From Streptococcus sanguinis (GTDB lineage: Bacteria; Bacillota; Bacilli; Lactobacillales; Streptococcaceae), in NCBI RefSeq assembly GCF_900635155.1, contig NZ_LR134002.1, forward strand, positions 2,230,001 through 2,294,000: DNA of 64,000 bases. Reading direction: 5' to 3'. Made by a program: the position numbers and the translations under genes. Within the stretch, counting starts at the first letter, position 1; each line of letters starts with the position of its first letter. The notes below the pieces were generated by a model. That model ran no database searches, was not told the DNA's origin, and was given only the letters and a program-made list of their open reading frames with translations. Below, in pieces: positions 48,515-56,770 of this stretch.

Positions 48515-49603
48515 TTATACTACGCATTCAGCTAAGCGGATAAGGAATTTACGGTCGATACGGCGAAGAAAATCAATGATGTCATCAGAAACAGTATCTC
48601 CGGCATTCAGGATAACTCCTCCATCTGCATTAACAAGATCTTTTTGCAGTGTTTTGCCTACCAGAAGACGTTTTTGCTGATCGATAAAGTCGTTAACAGC
48701 TTTCTTTGCTGCAGAGTCTTCCTCAGCAACTGGCGCTGTGCTGATAGTTGTTTCTACTTCCTCAGCAGGGGCTGCCAATACTTCTTCCAAAGCAGCATCC
48801 AGACTCAGTGCTGCATCTGTTTCTTCAACTTCTTCTTCAGCTGGAGATGTCATTTCTTGTACCAAATCTTGGACTTCTGGTTCTTCTGCTGTCTCTACGA
48901 CCGCTTCAGAAAACTCCAAGTCAGAAGCAGCAGCTCCCAGACCTACAGCAGCCAAGGCCTCTGTCAAATCTGTCGCTGCTTCTTCTTTTACATCTACTTT
49001 TTCATCTACAACTAGCTCGAATACAGGTGCTTCAGCAACTACTTCATCAATTTTTTCAGTAGGTTTTGCAGCTTCAGTCTCATGGAGCAGATCTGCTGCA
49101 GCCAGACGGCCCATCTCTACATCTGCTTCAAGATGAGGAGCTGTCTTTTTTTCATCATTGAGGATGATATACTCTTTACCAATCATCAAGATGCGTGATT
49201 TAGGAATTTGAATTTCCTCGCTGGCATCTTCAGAATTAACCACCAAGTAGCCAATTTCATTCTTTTCATCAATATGATAGTCAACAACGGTTCCCACCTT
49301 GTTTCCATCAATTGTGATGACGATTTCGTCAAAGATACTGCCCTGTTTGTCGTTCAAGACCTTCAGATCAGATTCTTGCAGCTCTTGAAAGACAGAGCTG
49401 TTTTCTACCATGACCGCAAAGTCACCGATACCTTGGATGTTCTTGCTAGAAAGCAAGGCAAAAGGCTGTTCAGACTGCTTTGACTTAATGACAAAAGTCA
49501 GATTGACCCCCTCGTCAACAAAGACTTCATGGACTTCACCCAGTCCCATCCCTTTTTCAATCTCAATGACAACGGTCCCTGTGATTGTTTTACAACTTTT
49601 CAT
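48515..49603 (-). CDS. PRC-barrel protein of the pilus locus
   Basis: A 362-residue protein with no signal peptide or membrane helix. The first 155 residues look like two PRC-barrel domains (GMGLGEVHEVFVDEGVNLTF near 20-40 and EIVITIDGNKVGTVVDYHID near 95-115). An acidic, alanine-rich linker (about 155-300) and a small C-terminal domain (about 312-362, LVNADGGVILNAGDTVSDDI) complete it. PRC barrels bind RNA, proteins or membranes-associated partners. A cytosolic pilus regulator or scaffold is a fair inference. Confidence 0.65.
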   Translation of the reverse strand: MKSCKTITGTVVIEIEKGMGLGEVHEVFVDEGVNLTFVIKSKQSEQPFALLSSKNIQGIGDFAVMVENSSVFQELQESDLKVLNDKQGSIFDEIVITIDGNKVGTVVDYHIDEKNEIGYLVVNSEDASEEIQIPKSRILMIGKEYIILNDEKKTAPHLEADVEMGRLAAADLLHETEAAKPTEKIDEVVAEAPVFELVVDEKVDVKEEAATDLTEALAAVGLGAAASDLEFSEAVVETAEEPEVQDLVQEMTSPAEEEVEETDAALSLDAALEEVLAAPAEEVETTISTAPVAEEDSAAKKAVNDFIDQQKRLLVGKTLQKDLVNADGGVILNAGDTVSDDIIDFLRRIDRKFLIRLAECVV

Positions 49604-49658
49604 AATTTCCCCTAAAACCCTTCTAATTGATTACTATCAATTGTATGTTTATATAGTA

Positions 49659-51374
49659 TTAATTTTTCCCGATTTTGTCCAGCAAGTTGAACGCTTCTTG
49701 ACGAAGATTCTGATCTGAGCTTCCTTGGACAATCTCTTTCAGGTAGCTCTCAGCTTCTTGAACTGCATTAGAAGCCAATAATTCCTGACTTTCCAGTAGG
49801 AGGAATTGGAAATAGACTTCTTTATCTCCCGCAGTTGTTGCAGCTGGTTGTGCTTCTGCTGCTTCCTCAGCTTTGAGGATGTCAGTGATTTTCTGAAGCA
49901 AATCTTCTTCGGTCTCATCTGCAGCTGGAGCGACTGAAGCAGCCTTGACTTGTGCCTCCTCAGCTTTGAGGATGTCAGCAATTCCCTTGAGCAAATCTTC
50001 TTCTGTTTCATCTGCAACTTCTTCTTGAACAGGCCCAGCCTGTGTCCAAACAGCGTCTTCAGAGACTGATTGAACAACTGCTGGTTCAGCAATTTCTTCA
50101 AATTCAAACGTTTCTGCTGCAGGTTCGAAGTTGCTTTCTTCCTCCCAAGTCTCTGCCACTTCAGCAGTCAAATCTTCCTCTTCAGACCCAAGCAAATCAT
50201 GCTGAATCTGGCTGAGAATGTCTTGATAGCCCTGAATATCAGCGCGATCACGACTAACCATGGACTCTTCTGCAGCAGAAAACTCTGGCTCTGAAGCAGC
50301 TTGACTGAAGACTGAGTCCATCTGAGCCTCTGGCCCAGCTTTCTCCTCAGCAAAGAAGAGAGATTCTAAGCTGTTAGCTGCTTTTGACTCTTCTGCTCTA
50401 ACTGGCTTGATATCTCCCGTAGCAGCAAAAACATCTTCCAGGCTGCTGCCTCCTACTTCTTCTGCCACTGGCTGCTGAGCTTGTTCCTGATTAGTGAAGA
50501 ATTCTTCCTCATCCGGAGAAACAACACCTGTTACCTCAACTGCTTGCGGTCTGAAGTTGCCATAGCTAGACTCCGTATAGGACATCGGTCTAATCTTAGA
50601 CAGAACAGCTGTCTCAAAGGCTGGATCATCTATATCTGTATAGCCTTGATTGCCGGCTGCATTTGCTTCAGTAGGCTGAATCAGAGAGTTTGCCACCTTA
50701 ATCTTGGTAGAACCCTTGCGGTGATGAAGCAGGGACTGCAAAAATTCATCATTGGCCTTTTGTGAGCTGTGGTCCATACCCACCATGCCGACCTCAGCTG
50801 CCGCTAGCTGACTGTTTGGCTCGTATTCTCCAAAGGCAGGAGCTGTAGCCAAGTTATCAACAGGGTAGAGAGGCTTTACTTTCTCAAATCTTGTCATATC
50901 CTTTTTGATAGAACGGTCTGCTAGGGTGCGACCAGAAGCAGATACTCTCTGCCTTACCGGGCTTTCCTCAGCCTGAACCCTTTCTTTACTTTCCTTTCTC
51001 ATCCCACCGGTTGAAGCATTGGAAAAGTTCAAATCTCTAGCGGTTGACAAGCTTGCTTCCTTAGCTTCCACTTTCTTCCGCGAGCTCTTAGCATGCTTCT
51101 GGCTTCTGCTTCGCGTAGAAGCAGTTGCTTTTTTCTTGACCGGAGCTAGCTCCTGTGAAAAGAGCAGCACCATATAGACAGCCAAGGCCAAGGCACAGAG
51201 TCCAACAAAGGCTATGCCGGGAACTTGTTGAAAGAGGAATGGAGCACCAATCGCAAATAGCATGACCCATACTACGAGAAAAAGGCGCTTTATTAAAGAA
51301 ATCCTAGAAACAAATAAAATGCTAATCGTATGCAGCGCTATAAGCCCTGCTCCAAAAGGTAAAAAATATGCCAT
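49659..51374 (-). CDS. Membrane hub protein with long acidic tail
   Basis: A 571-residue protein. The N-terminal 85 residues make three membrane spans. A basic stretch follows (KKKATASTRSRSQKHAKSSR), then about 380 residues of low-complexity acidic sequence. Near residues 455-520 one unit occurs twice (ADETEEDLL, two variable residues, then I-A/T-DILKAEEA). The last 60 residues (FQFLLLESQELLASNAVQEAE) look like a TPR-type helical pair. The layout recalls FimV/TspA hub proteins of other T4P systems, but sequence kinship is not shown. The ATG at 51374 is preferred to a GTG at 51398. Confidence 0.6.
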   Translation of the reverse strand: MAYFLPFGAGLIALHTISILFVSRISLIKRLFLVVWVMLFAIGAPFLFQQVPGIAFVGLCALALAVYMVLLFSQELAPVKKKATASTRSRSQKHAKSSRKKVEAKEASLSTARDLNFSNASTGGMRKESKERVQAEESPVRQRVSASGRTLADRSIKKDMTRFEKVKPLYPVDNLATAPAFGEYEPNSQLAAAEVGMVGMDHSSQKANDEFLQSLLHHRKGSTKIKVANSLIQPTEANAAGNQGYTDIDDPAFETAVLSKIRPMSYTESSYGNFRPQAVEVTGVVSPDEEEFFTNQEQAQQPVAEEVGGSSLEDVFAATGDIKPVRAEESKAANSLESLFFAEEKAGPEAQMDSVFSQAASEPEFSAAEESMVSRDRADIQGYQDILSQIQHDLLGSEEEDLTAEVAETWEEESNFEPAAETFEFEEIAEPAVVQSVSEDAVWTQAGPVQEEVADETEEDLLKGIADILKAEEAQVKAASVAPAADETEEDLLQKITDILKAEEAAEAQPAATTAGDKEVYFQFLLLESQELLASNAVQEAESYLKEIVQGSSDQNLRQEAFNLLDKIGKN

Positions 51375-51662
51375 TTGAATATTTTCGACACCCCCCACTT
51401 TCTAAATGATATTAAACTTTTTCAATGCAAAACCAGTCTTGATTTTGTTTTTCCATAAACTCCATTAAAACCCAAAATAGACTCGGGCGTCTATTCTGAG
51501 TTTGCTTGTATTATACTTCAAATATCTCTATGTTTTAGTTTACTATAAATGCACCGTGAATACTAGTCTAATAACTTGGTTTTTAGCATTTTTTTAAGAA
51601 AAATTTACTCATGCTCTTGAAATTTTAAACCATAGACTTATTTGGTATTTTTTCAAAGTGTT

Positions 51663-53249
51663 TTAGCTAACTACCAAGTTATTCACAGATAGGTTATCCA
51701 GCTTCATAGTCGTCTCAGGGCTTCCTTCGCTAGGAGTTTCGAAGTAGTAGCCCACAATAGTCATTGGATAGCTGAATCCTGGAATGTTTTCAGGATCGAA
51801 GCTAACTTCGCGCCAACCAGTCCAGCTGTTAGGACGAATGACGTGAAGATAAATCTTCTGACCGCTGGCATTCTTGACAATCAAGCCAATCTTGCCCTGC
51901 CATTGATTAGACAAAGATAGAGAGAAGCTGATAGCATCCGGCTTATTGTTCAAGGATACATACGGTGCTGCAAATTCCATTTCATACATAGTAGATGATT
52001 TTGTTGCTGGAATCTTAACCACATTGGAACCTGAACCCTCTAGGAAGTCCGTATTGTCAACTGTCACATCATACTGATTGCTGCCGCCTGACTGAATCAG
52101 CTTCAGAGGTGATTCGAAGCGGTAGATAGTTGATGAATTGTAATAAGCTGACAGACCATCATTCCGACTAGACTGAGTGCTAAGCTGCTCCAGATAAGAC
52201 GGAGCCAGATTGGTACTGCTGTTAGCATTTGCGCTGCTAGTTGTATTGGTCGTTGCAGCCCCCAAACTGCCCTTATTGCCAGTTGCATCTGTGCCGCCAC
52301 CTGCTGTCGTTACAGATATAGAGCCTGCCTGCCAAGTCGGAATGGCAAATGGAGACTGCCAGTTAGCAAACTGAATCGGTGTCTTATCGACATTGCTCTC
52401 CAGAGTCACATAGCGCTCAACGTCTTTAACCTGATAGAAACGCAGCTTGATTTTACCGCTGGTCAGATCAGGGTTTTTGTTTTCCTCCGTGCTAGACAGG
52501 CTTTTCTTTCCGCCCAATTCCAGCTCGCTGGAAACGATTTTTTGTTGATTGCCATCAATCAATTCCAACAATTTCAGAACCTGTGTATAAGTTCCTTCGA
52601 ACTCAATGTCCGCTGTCATCTGCGTGATGTTCGTATTATTGGTCGTTCCGTTCCCTGGTGTCGCTGTGTTAGCTGCAGTTGTTGTTGCAGTATTCGCATC
52701 TGATGAAGAGCTGCTGCTTGTTGACGATGAGGACGATGTACCAGACGAGCTAGAGGTCGTACTGGATGAAGAAGACGTCTCACTCGAGCTTGAACTGCCA
52801 GTCGTACCAGAAGAGTTGGAGTTTTGCCCCTTGGACGAAGTCGCAGCCAATCCCTCCTGCTGGAGTTCCAACTCTGTGCTCTCAGTGTAGTTGACAGACT
52901 TGAATTTAATACCGCTTTCGTTGACCAACTTGTCAATCAAGAAGATGAACTCCCCTTGATTGGTCGTACCATAGTATTTCTTAGCCTGATCCAGAGTCTT
53001 AGCATTCAAAGTTTGGAGCTGCTTGGTAAGAGACTTCCTCTGACTAATCTTGGCATTCTTACCTTCCAACTCTGTCGAGATAGTTGCATGCTCTTCAGCT
53101 AACTGCGCCATCCGTGTATAAGAATTTGTTACCAGATACCCTCCACCAGCAAGGACCGCTACTCCTCCGACACAGGCCAACAATTTCTTGTCACGCTCAT
53201 TTAAATTACTCAGGATTTTTTTCTTTTCTTTCTCATTTTTGCTCTTCAT
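51663..53249 (-). CDS. pilO: PilO-like alignment protein with lectin-like C-terminus
   Basis: A 528-residue protein, far longer than typical PilO (about 200). A membrane helix (about 22-42) and a coiled coil (about 45-80) begin the PilO part. A Ser/Thr-rich linker (about 137-200) interrupts it, and TADIEFEGTYTQVLKLLELI continues the ferredoxin-like fold. The C-terminal region (about 370-528) has a beta-sandwich look with WQGKIGLIVKNASGQKIYLH, WTGWREVSFDP and LDNLSV, like carbohydrate-binding-type modules. Its start overlaps pilN by 17 bases. In the pil order it fills the PilO position. Confidence 0.75.
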   Translation of the reverse strand: MKSKNEKEKKKILSNLNERDKKLLACVGGVAVLAGGGYLVTNSYTRMAQLAEEHATISTELEGKNAKISQRKSLTKQLQTLNAKTLDQAKKYYGTTNQGEFIFLIDKLVNESGIKFKSVNYTESTELELQQEGLAATSSKGQNSNSSGTTGSSSSSETSSSSSTTSSSSGTSSSSSTSSSSSSDANTATTTAANTATPGNGTTNNTNITQMTADIEFEGTYTQVLKLLELIDGNQQKIVSSELELGGKKSLSSTEENKNPDLTSGKIKLRFYQVKDVERYVTLESNVDKTPIQFANWQSPFAIPTWQAGSISVTTAGGGTDATGNKGSLGAATTNTTSSANANSSTNLAPSYLEQLSTQSSRNDGLSAYYNSSTIYRFESPLKLIQSGGSNQYDVTVDNTDFLEGSGSNVVKIPATKSSTMYEMEFAAPYVSLNNKPDAISFSLSLSNQWQGKIGLIVKNASGQKIYLHVIRPNSWTGWREVSFDPENIPGFSYPMTIVGYYFETPSEGSPETTMKLDNLSVNNLVVS

Positions 53250-53814
53250 TGAAATCTACATCCTTCGTCAAAATTTTAATGTTAAACTTGTACACTGTAT
53301 TGTTATCCTTTTCCTCGCGAGTAATGTTATCCACAAAAATATGGTTAAACTTCTCTGACTTACGAAGCTCTTCCTCAAACTTAGCGATGGAAAGATGCTC
53401 TTGAGACGAACCATTGATTTCTACATTGTCGTTATTAATCTTGATATCGTCAAAAACCAGGTTCCGTGTCACGTTTTTATTGAGGAAGTCCATAAAGGCT
53501 TTGTTTACTCGGTGCAAGCGGCGGAAGTCGCCTTCCAGGCTGGTAAAGAGAAGTTCGTCATTCTTGACCGTAACAATCTTATCTTCAGTCTCAGAAACTG
53601 CCTTCAGCTCTTGAGCCATCTCTGGGCTCTTGAGCGTCTGCTCCGCTCGGTCAATCTCACCTTGGAGGTGCATAGCGCTAAACTGGAAGAAGCCAATCAG
53701 CACAATCATAATCGCTGCAATCCCAGCAAAAGCGGAAATAGCAGCAAGTTTCAGTGGACTGGTTTTAGCCGGTGCCACATGATATTTTGAAAAGTAGTTT
53801 AAATCTCTCCGCAT
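53233..53814 (-). CDS. pilN: Pilus alignment protein PilN
   Basis: A 193-residue protein. The short cytosolic N-terminus (MRRDLNYFSKYH) matches the place of the PilM-binding peptide of PilN. One membrane helix follows (about 24-46), then a coiled coil (about 50-85) and an alpha/beta domain. Its start codon shares a base with the pilM stop (TAATG), so translation is coupled. It should dimerise with PilO beneath the pilus platform. Confidence 0.85.
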   Translation of the reverse strand: MRRDLNYFSKYHVAPAKTSPLKLAAISAFAGIAAIMIVLIGFFQFSAMHLQGEIDRAEQTLKSPEMAQELKAVSETEDKIVTVKNDELLFTSLEGDFRRLHRVNKAFMDFLNKNVTRNLVFDDIKINNDNVEINGSSQEHLSIAKFEEELRKSEKFNHIFVDNITREEKDNNTVYKFNIKILTKDVDFNEEQK

Positions 53815-55226
53815 TAGTTTGCTCTCCTAATCAACATGGCTGTAGCCGGAATGAACTCCGCATTAAACTCCGCAGAACCTTCCCACAGTACATTCTCATA
53901 ATCTACATTATCAATTGAGATGAATTCCCGATTCATGTTCTGCTTCAAAATAGATGCCAACTGCCAACAGATGTCCTGGTCCCCAAAGACATAGAAACTG
54001 TCAATGTTGAGACCGGTTGATCCGCTGAAGAAGTTTTCAGTATTGAGAATGTGGTTCTTAGCATCAGCCACCCACTCATCCAAGGCCCTCTTCAAAAGAC
54101 CTGTATCCAGATCATCTGAAGCCACTGCTGGAAGCTTCTGCAGCAGACTAGCGTCGTCTGCATAGCTTAGGATGTCCTTGTAGCCACGGTTGAGATAGTT
54201 ACTAGTCACAAACTTTCCTTCTGAGTAGAGATAGACACCAATGAAGCTCTTGCTCAGATGTACCATGCCGACATTTTCCTTGGTCAGCTTCTTAGCGCGA
54301 TTGTTAACCGCCTGAACGCGTTCCAGCCATTTTTCAAAGGTATTAGACTGAAGGTCAAAGACATAAGGTGTCAGCTTCAAATTCTCAGCCAAGCCCAGAT
54401 ATTGCTCTACCACGCCTTTTGGCACAGCATAGACCATGAGTGAGCGGGTATCTTCATCAAGCGGAAAAGCTGAATTAGACTCTTGCTCTTGGAATTGAAT
54501 AACATAGGAAGTCGGATCAATATCCAGATATTGCTGGAGCTCGTAAGATACCAAGCCCTCAATATCCTCATCATTCTGCACACTAGCTGCCACATCAACC
54601 GAACGAGCGATGATATTGGTATTGCCCAGAGCAAAGAATGCATACTTAGCAGTGATAGCATGCTGCTCCATCAGGTCACTGATAATGTTTTTGAGAGTAA
54701 TCGGGTCGATAATCTCACTATTCAGTACAACACCTTCTGGCAGATTGGCAGATGCCATTTTGATAATCTCCAGCTCATTGCGCTTCTGTCTAGCAACAAC
54801 CAGATAGACTGATTCGTCAGTGAAGTCAATGGCCATCAGATTACCCTTGATTGGTTTACCAAACATAGTGTAAGGTGCATGCATTCTAGTGACCGGCTGG
54901 CTCGCCGCACCACTGCCTTTCTTAGCAAAGAGTGAACGATTGCCAGACTTAGCAGGCATGTCATCACTGCCACTATTCTTAGAAAAGAGCGGCTTGTTGA
55001 GCTTGGTTAAGAAGCTCCCTTTTGCTGTTGACTTTTCCTCATCGTCAAAGTCTTCTTGACGATCTGACTTGATTTGAACTCCTTGAATAGATAAGTGTTC
55101 TTTATGTTTCCCTTTTGATGAGAAGAGCGGTTTATTTAATTTTCCTAAAAATGAGCCTTTTTTCTCATTATCTTCTTCGTCCAGAGCTCTTCTGCGCCCC
55201 TTGGACGAAAACATATTTTTTGCCAT
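53814..55226 (-). CDS. pilM: Actin-like pilus protein PilM with long N-terminal tail
   Basis: A 470-residue protein. The actin-like part starts near residue 128 (LMAIDFTDESVYLVVA) and includes YAFFALGNTNIIARSVDV, VYAVPKGVVEQYL, VGMVHLSKSFIGVYLY and the C-terminal FYVFGDQDICWQLA segments. PilM binds the PilN tail in the cytoplasm. The first 125 residues are basic/acidic and unlike normal PilM. They carry a 13-residue unit twice (GSFLGKLNKPLFS at 24-36, GSFLTKLNKPLFS at 70-82) plus shorter FS(S/A)KKG-like pieces. The length is about 120 residues above family norm. Confidence 0.85.
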   Translation of the reverse strand: MAKNMFSSKGRRRALDEEDNEKKGSFLGKLNKPLFSSKGKHKEHLSIQGVQIKSDRQEDFDDEEKSTAKGSFLTKLNKPLFSKNSGSDDMPAKSGNRSLFAKKGSGAASQPVTRMHAPYTMFGKPIKGNLMAIDFTDESVYLVVARQKRNELEIIKMASANLPEGVVLNSEIIDPITLKNIISDLMEQHAITAKYAFFALGNTNIIARSVDVAASVQNDEDIEGLVSYELQQYLDIDPTSYVIQFQEQESNSAFPLDEDTRSLMVYAVPKGVVEQYLGLAENLKLTPYVFDLQSNTFEKWLERVQAVNNRAKKLTKENVGMVHLSKSFIGVYLYSEGKFVTSNYLNRGYKDILSYADDASLLQKLPAVASDDLDTGLLKRALDEWVADAKNHILNTENFFSGSTGLNIDSFYVFGDQDICWQLASILKQNMNREFISIDNVDYENVLWEGSAEFNAEFIPATAMLIRRAN

Positions 55227-55270
55227 AATCTCCTAATCTCCCTTATTTTTCCTAAAAACTATTTCCCTAA

Positions 55271-56758
55271 TTATTTCGCTCTGTATTTGTCGCTGAAATA
55301 CTCAGCAAGAATATTAATCTCGCTGTCTGTCAACTTCTTGTTATAGACAGCAAACTCATTTATAAAAGTTTTTCCGCCAAATATAATCTGACTTCTCCTA
55401 ATATCATGAGTCACACCATTACGCTCCATGAAGAGTTCGTGTGTGTGGGCTAAAGCACCATTGACGAAGACTTCAAGTTTTAAAATCTTGTTTGTCACAG
55501 AGGCGCGAACCTGAATGGAATTATCCTTTGTATAATCTAGTACAACATTTGCATATTGTCGACCACCATTATTAGCATTAGTGTTATCAACTGTCTCGAT
55601 AGCAATTTTACCATTAGCTTCCAAGCTAACTGTCCAGTTTAAGGAATTATCTAACTTATAAGTTAACAGCGAGCCTGTCTGCTGACGATTCCCAATTAAA
55701 ATCGAGGTCGTATAACCCTTATTGAAATCGTGATTACTAAACTGAATTTTGGAGTCGTTAAGAGCGATTAGCTGTCTGGTCTGATTGATAGCTGGTTCCT
55801 TATAGTTGATAACAGGAATAACAACTCCATAGACTCCATTCTTTTTAGTCTCCGCATAGTTTGCCACAACAGTATTAGTGTGCGCTACCCCATCAGCTGG
55901 TATCGCTGAAATTGTTTTATCAGAGTTCCTCATCAGGGCTAAATCAGCATCCGTATGAATTAATAGATTAGGTCTCATCCCACGATTAGGAAGACCCATA
56001 ACCCAAATTCGCTGTGGACCTTCTTGGTATTTTCCAACACGTCCAAATGAGTTAATTCCCCGTGCTGCAAAGGTTAGATAACGTCCGCGCATCTCATCCG
56101 TGATAGCGATTGGTTTCTCGTTACTGCTTATTTGTTGAAAATCATCTGGTAGCTTAGGTAATACTATACCAAAACCAGTATTCTCTATATTAGGCCCCAA
56201 CGTTCCTACCGGAACAATCTTACTATTATTATAATTAATACTGGACTCGCTGAGAAACCAAGCAGAACTGGTATGAATCTTGGCCTTTGTAGACTGTTTG
56301 TTATCTTTGAAGCCTGCTTGACCTGTCGGACTAGTCTCACCAGCATAATAATAGTAACGACTTGTGTCTTTTAATGAAACGACCAAATCCTCAGGAATAT
56401 CCAAGGGGATTTCCTTTTTATTTGCGGCAAAGAGATGGATATTCTTGACTTTATTATCCTTATAAGACAGGGTCGTACCCTTGACGCTAACGCTGTTGCT
56501 CCGGCCGTTTTTACCTATACGATAGGTGAAAGTTTCAACATCGTTGCCACTTCCACCATCTTTTTTAATTTTTGCTAACCGGGTTTCAAAATCTTCCTGA
56601 ATGTCAAAGTTCAAAGCATTTTGATTACGCTGGCCCAGAATATTCTGGTAACCAGTAGAAAAGAAAGTCAATAATCCTGCTGCAATGACCCCTATCAAAA
56701 CGAGGGCTATCAAAACCTCAACTAGAGTAAAACCTCTGGTTCTTCGCATTTTTTTCAT
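55271..56758 (-). CDS. pilC: Minor pilin PilC with lectin-like module
   Basis: A 495-residue modular pilin. The class III leader ends at RTRG and the mature part begins FTLVEVLIALVLIG, with glutamate at position 5. The pilin body spans to about residue 165. A large C-terminal module (about 300-495) has features of concanavalin-like/LamG lectins (KLDNSLNWTVSLEANGKI, EVFVNGALAHTHE, INEFAVYNKKLTDSEI). Published work on S. sanguinis describes a lectin-bearing minor pilin of this kind at the filament tip. It is likely a glycan-binding adhesin. Confidence 0.85.
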   Translation of the reverse strand: MKKMRRTRGFTLVEVLIALVLIGVIAAGLLTFFSTGYQNILGQRNQNALNFDIQEDFETRLAKIKKDGGSGNDVETFTYRIGKNGRSNSVSVKGTTLSYKDNKVKNIHLFAANKKEIPLDIPEDLVVSLKDTSRYYYYAGETSPTGQAGFKDNKQSTKAKIHTSSAWFLSESSINYNNSKIVPVGTLGPNIENTGFGIVLPKLPDDFQQISSNEKPIAITDEMRGRYLTFAARGINSFGRVGKYQEGPQRIWVMGLPNRGMRPNLLIHTDADLALMRNSDKTISAIPADGVAHTNTVVANYAETKKNGVYGVVIPVINYKEPAINQTRQLIALNDSKIQFSNHDFNKGYTTSILIGNRQQTGSLLTYKLDNSLNWTVSLEANGKIAIETVDNTNANNGGRQYANVVLDYTKDNSIQVRASVTNKILKLEVFVNGALAHTHELFMERNGVTHDIRRSQIIFGGKTFINEFAVYNKKLTDSEINILAEYFSDKYRAK

Positions 56759-56770
56759 CGCTCTTCCTTT

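Noticed and set aside
48644..49136. Several plus-strand frames rich in Ser, Leu or Phe
   Set aside because: They are antisense to the acidic linker of the PRC-barrel gene and reflect its biased codons.
52606..52890. Acidic 94-codon plus-strand frame
   Set aside because: It is antisense to the Ser-rich linker of the PilO-like gene; its odd composition is a by-product of the repeat-like codons.
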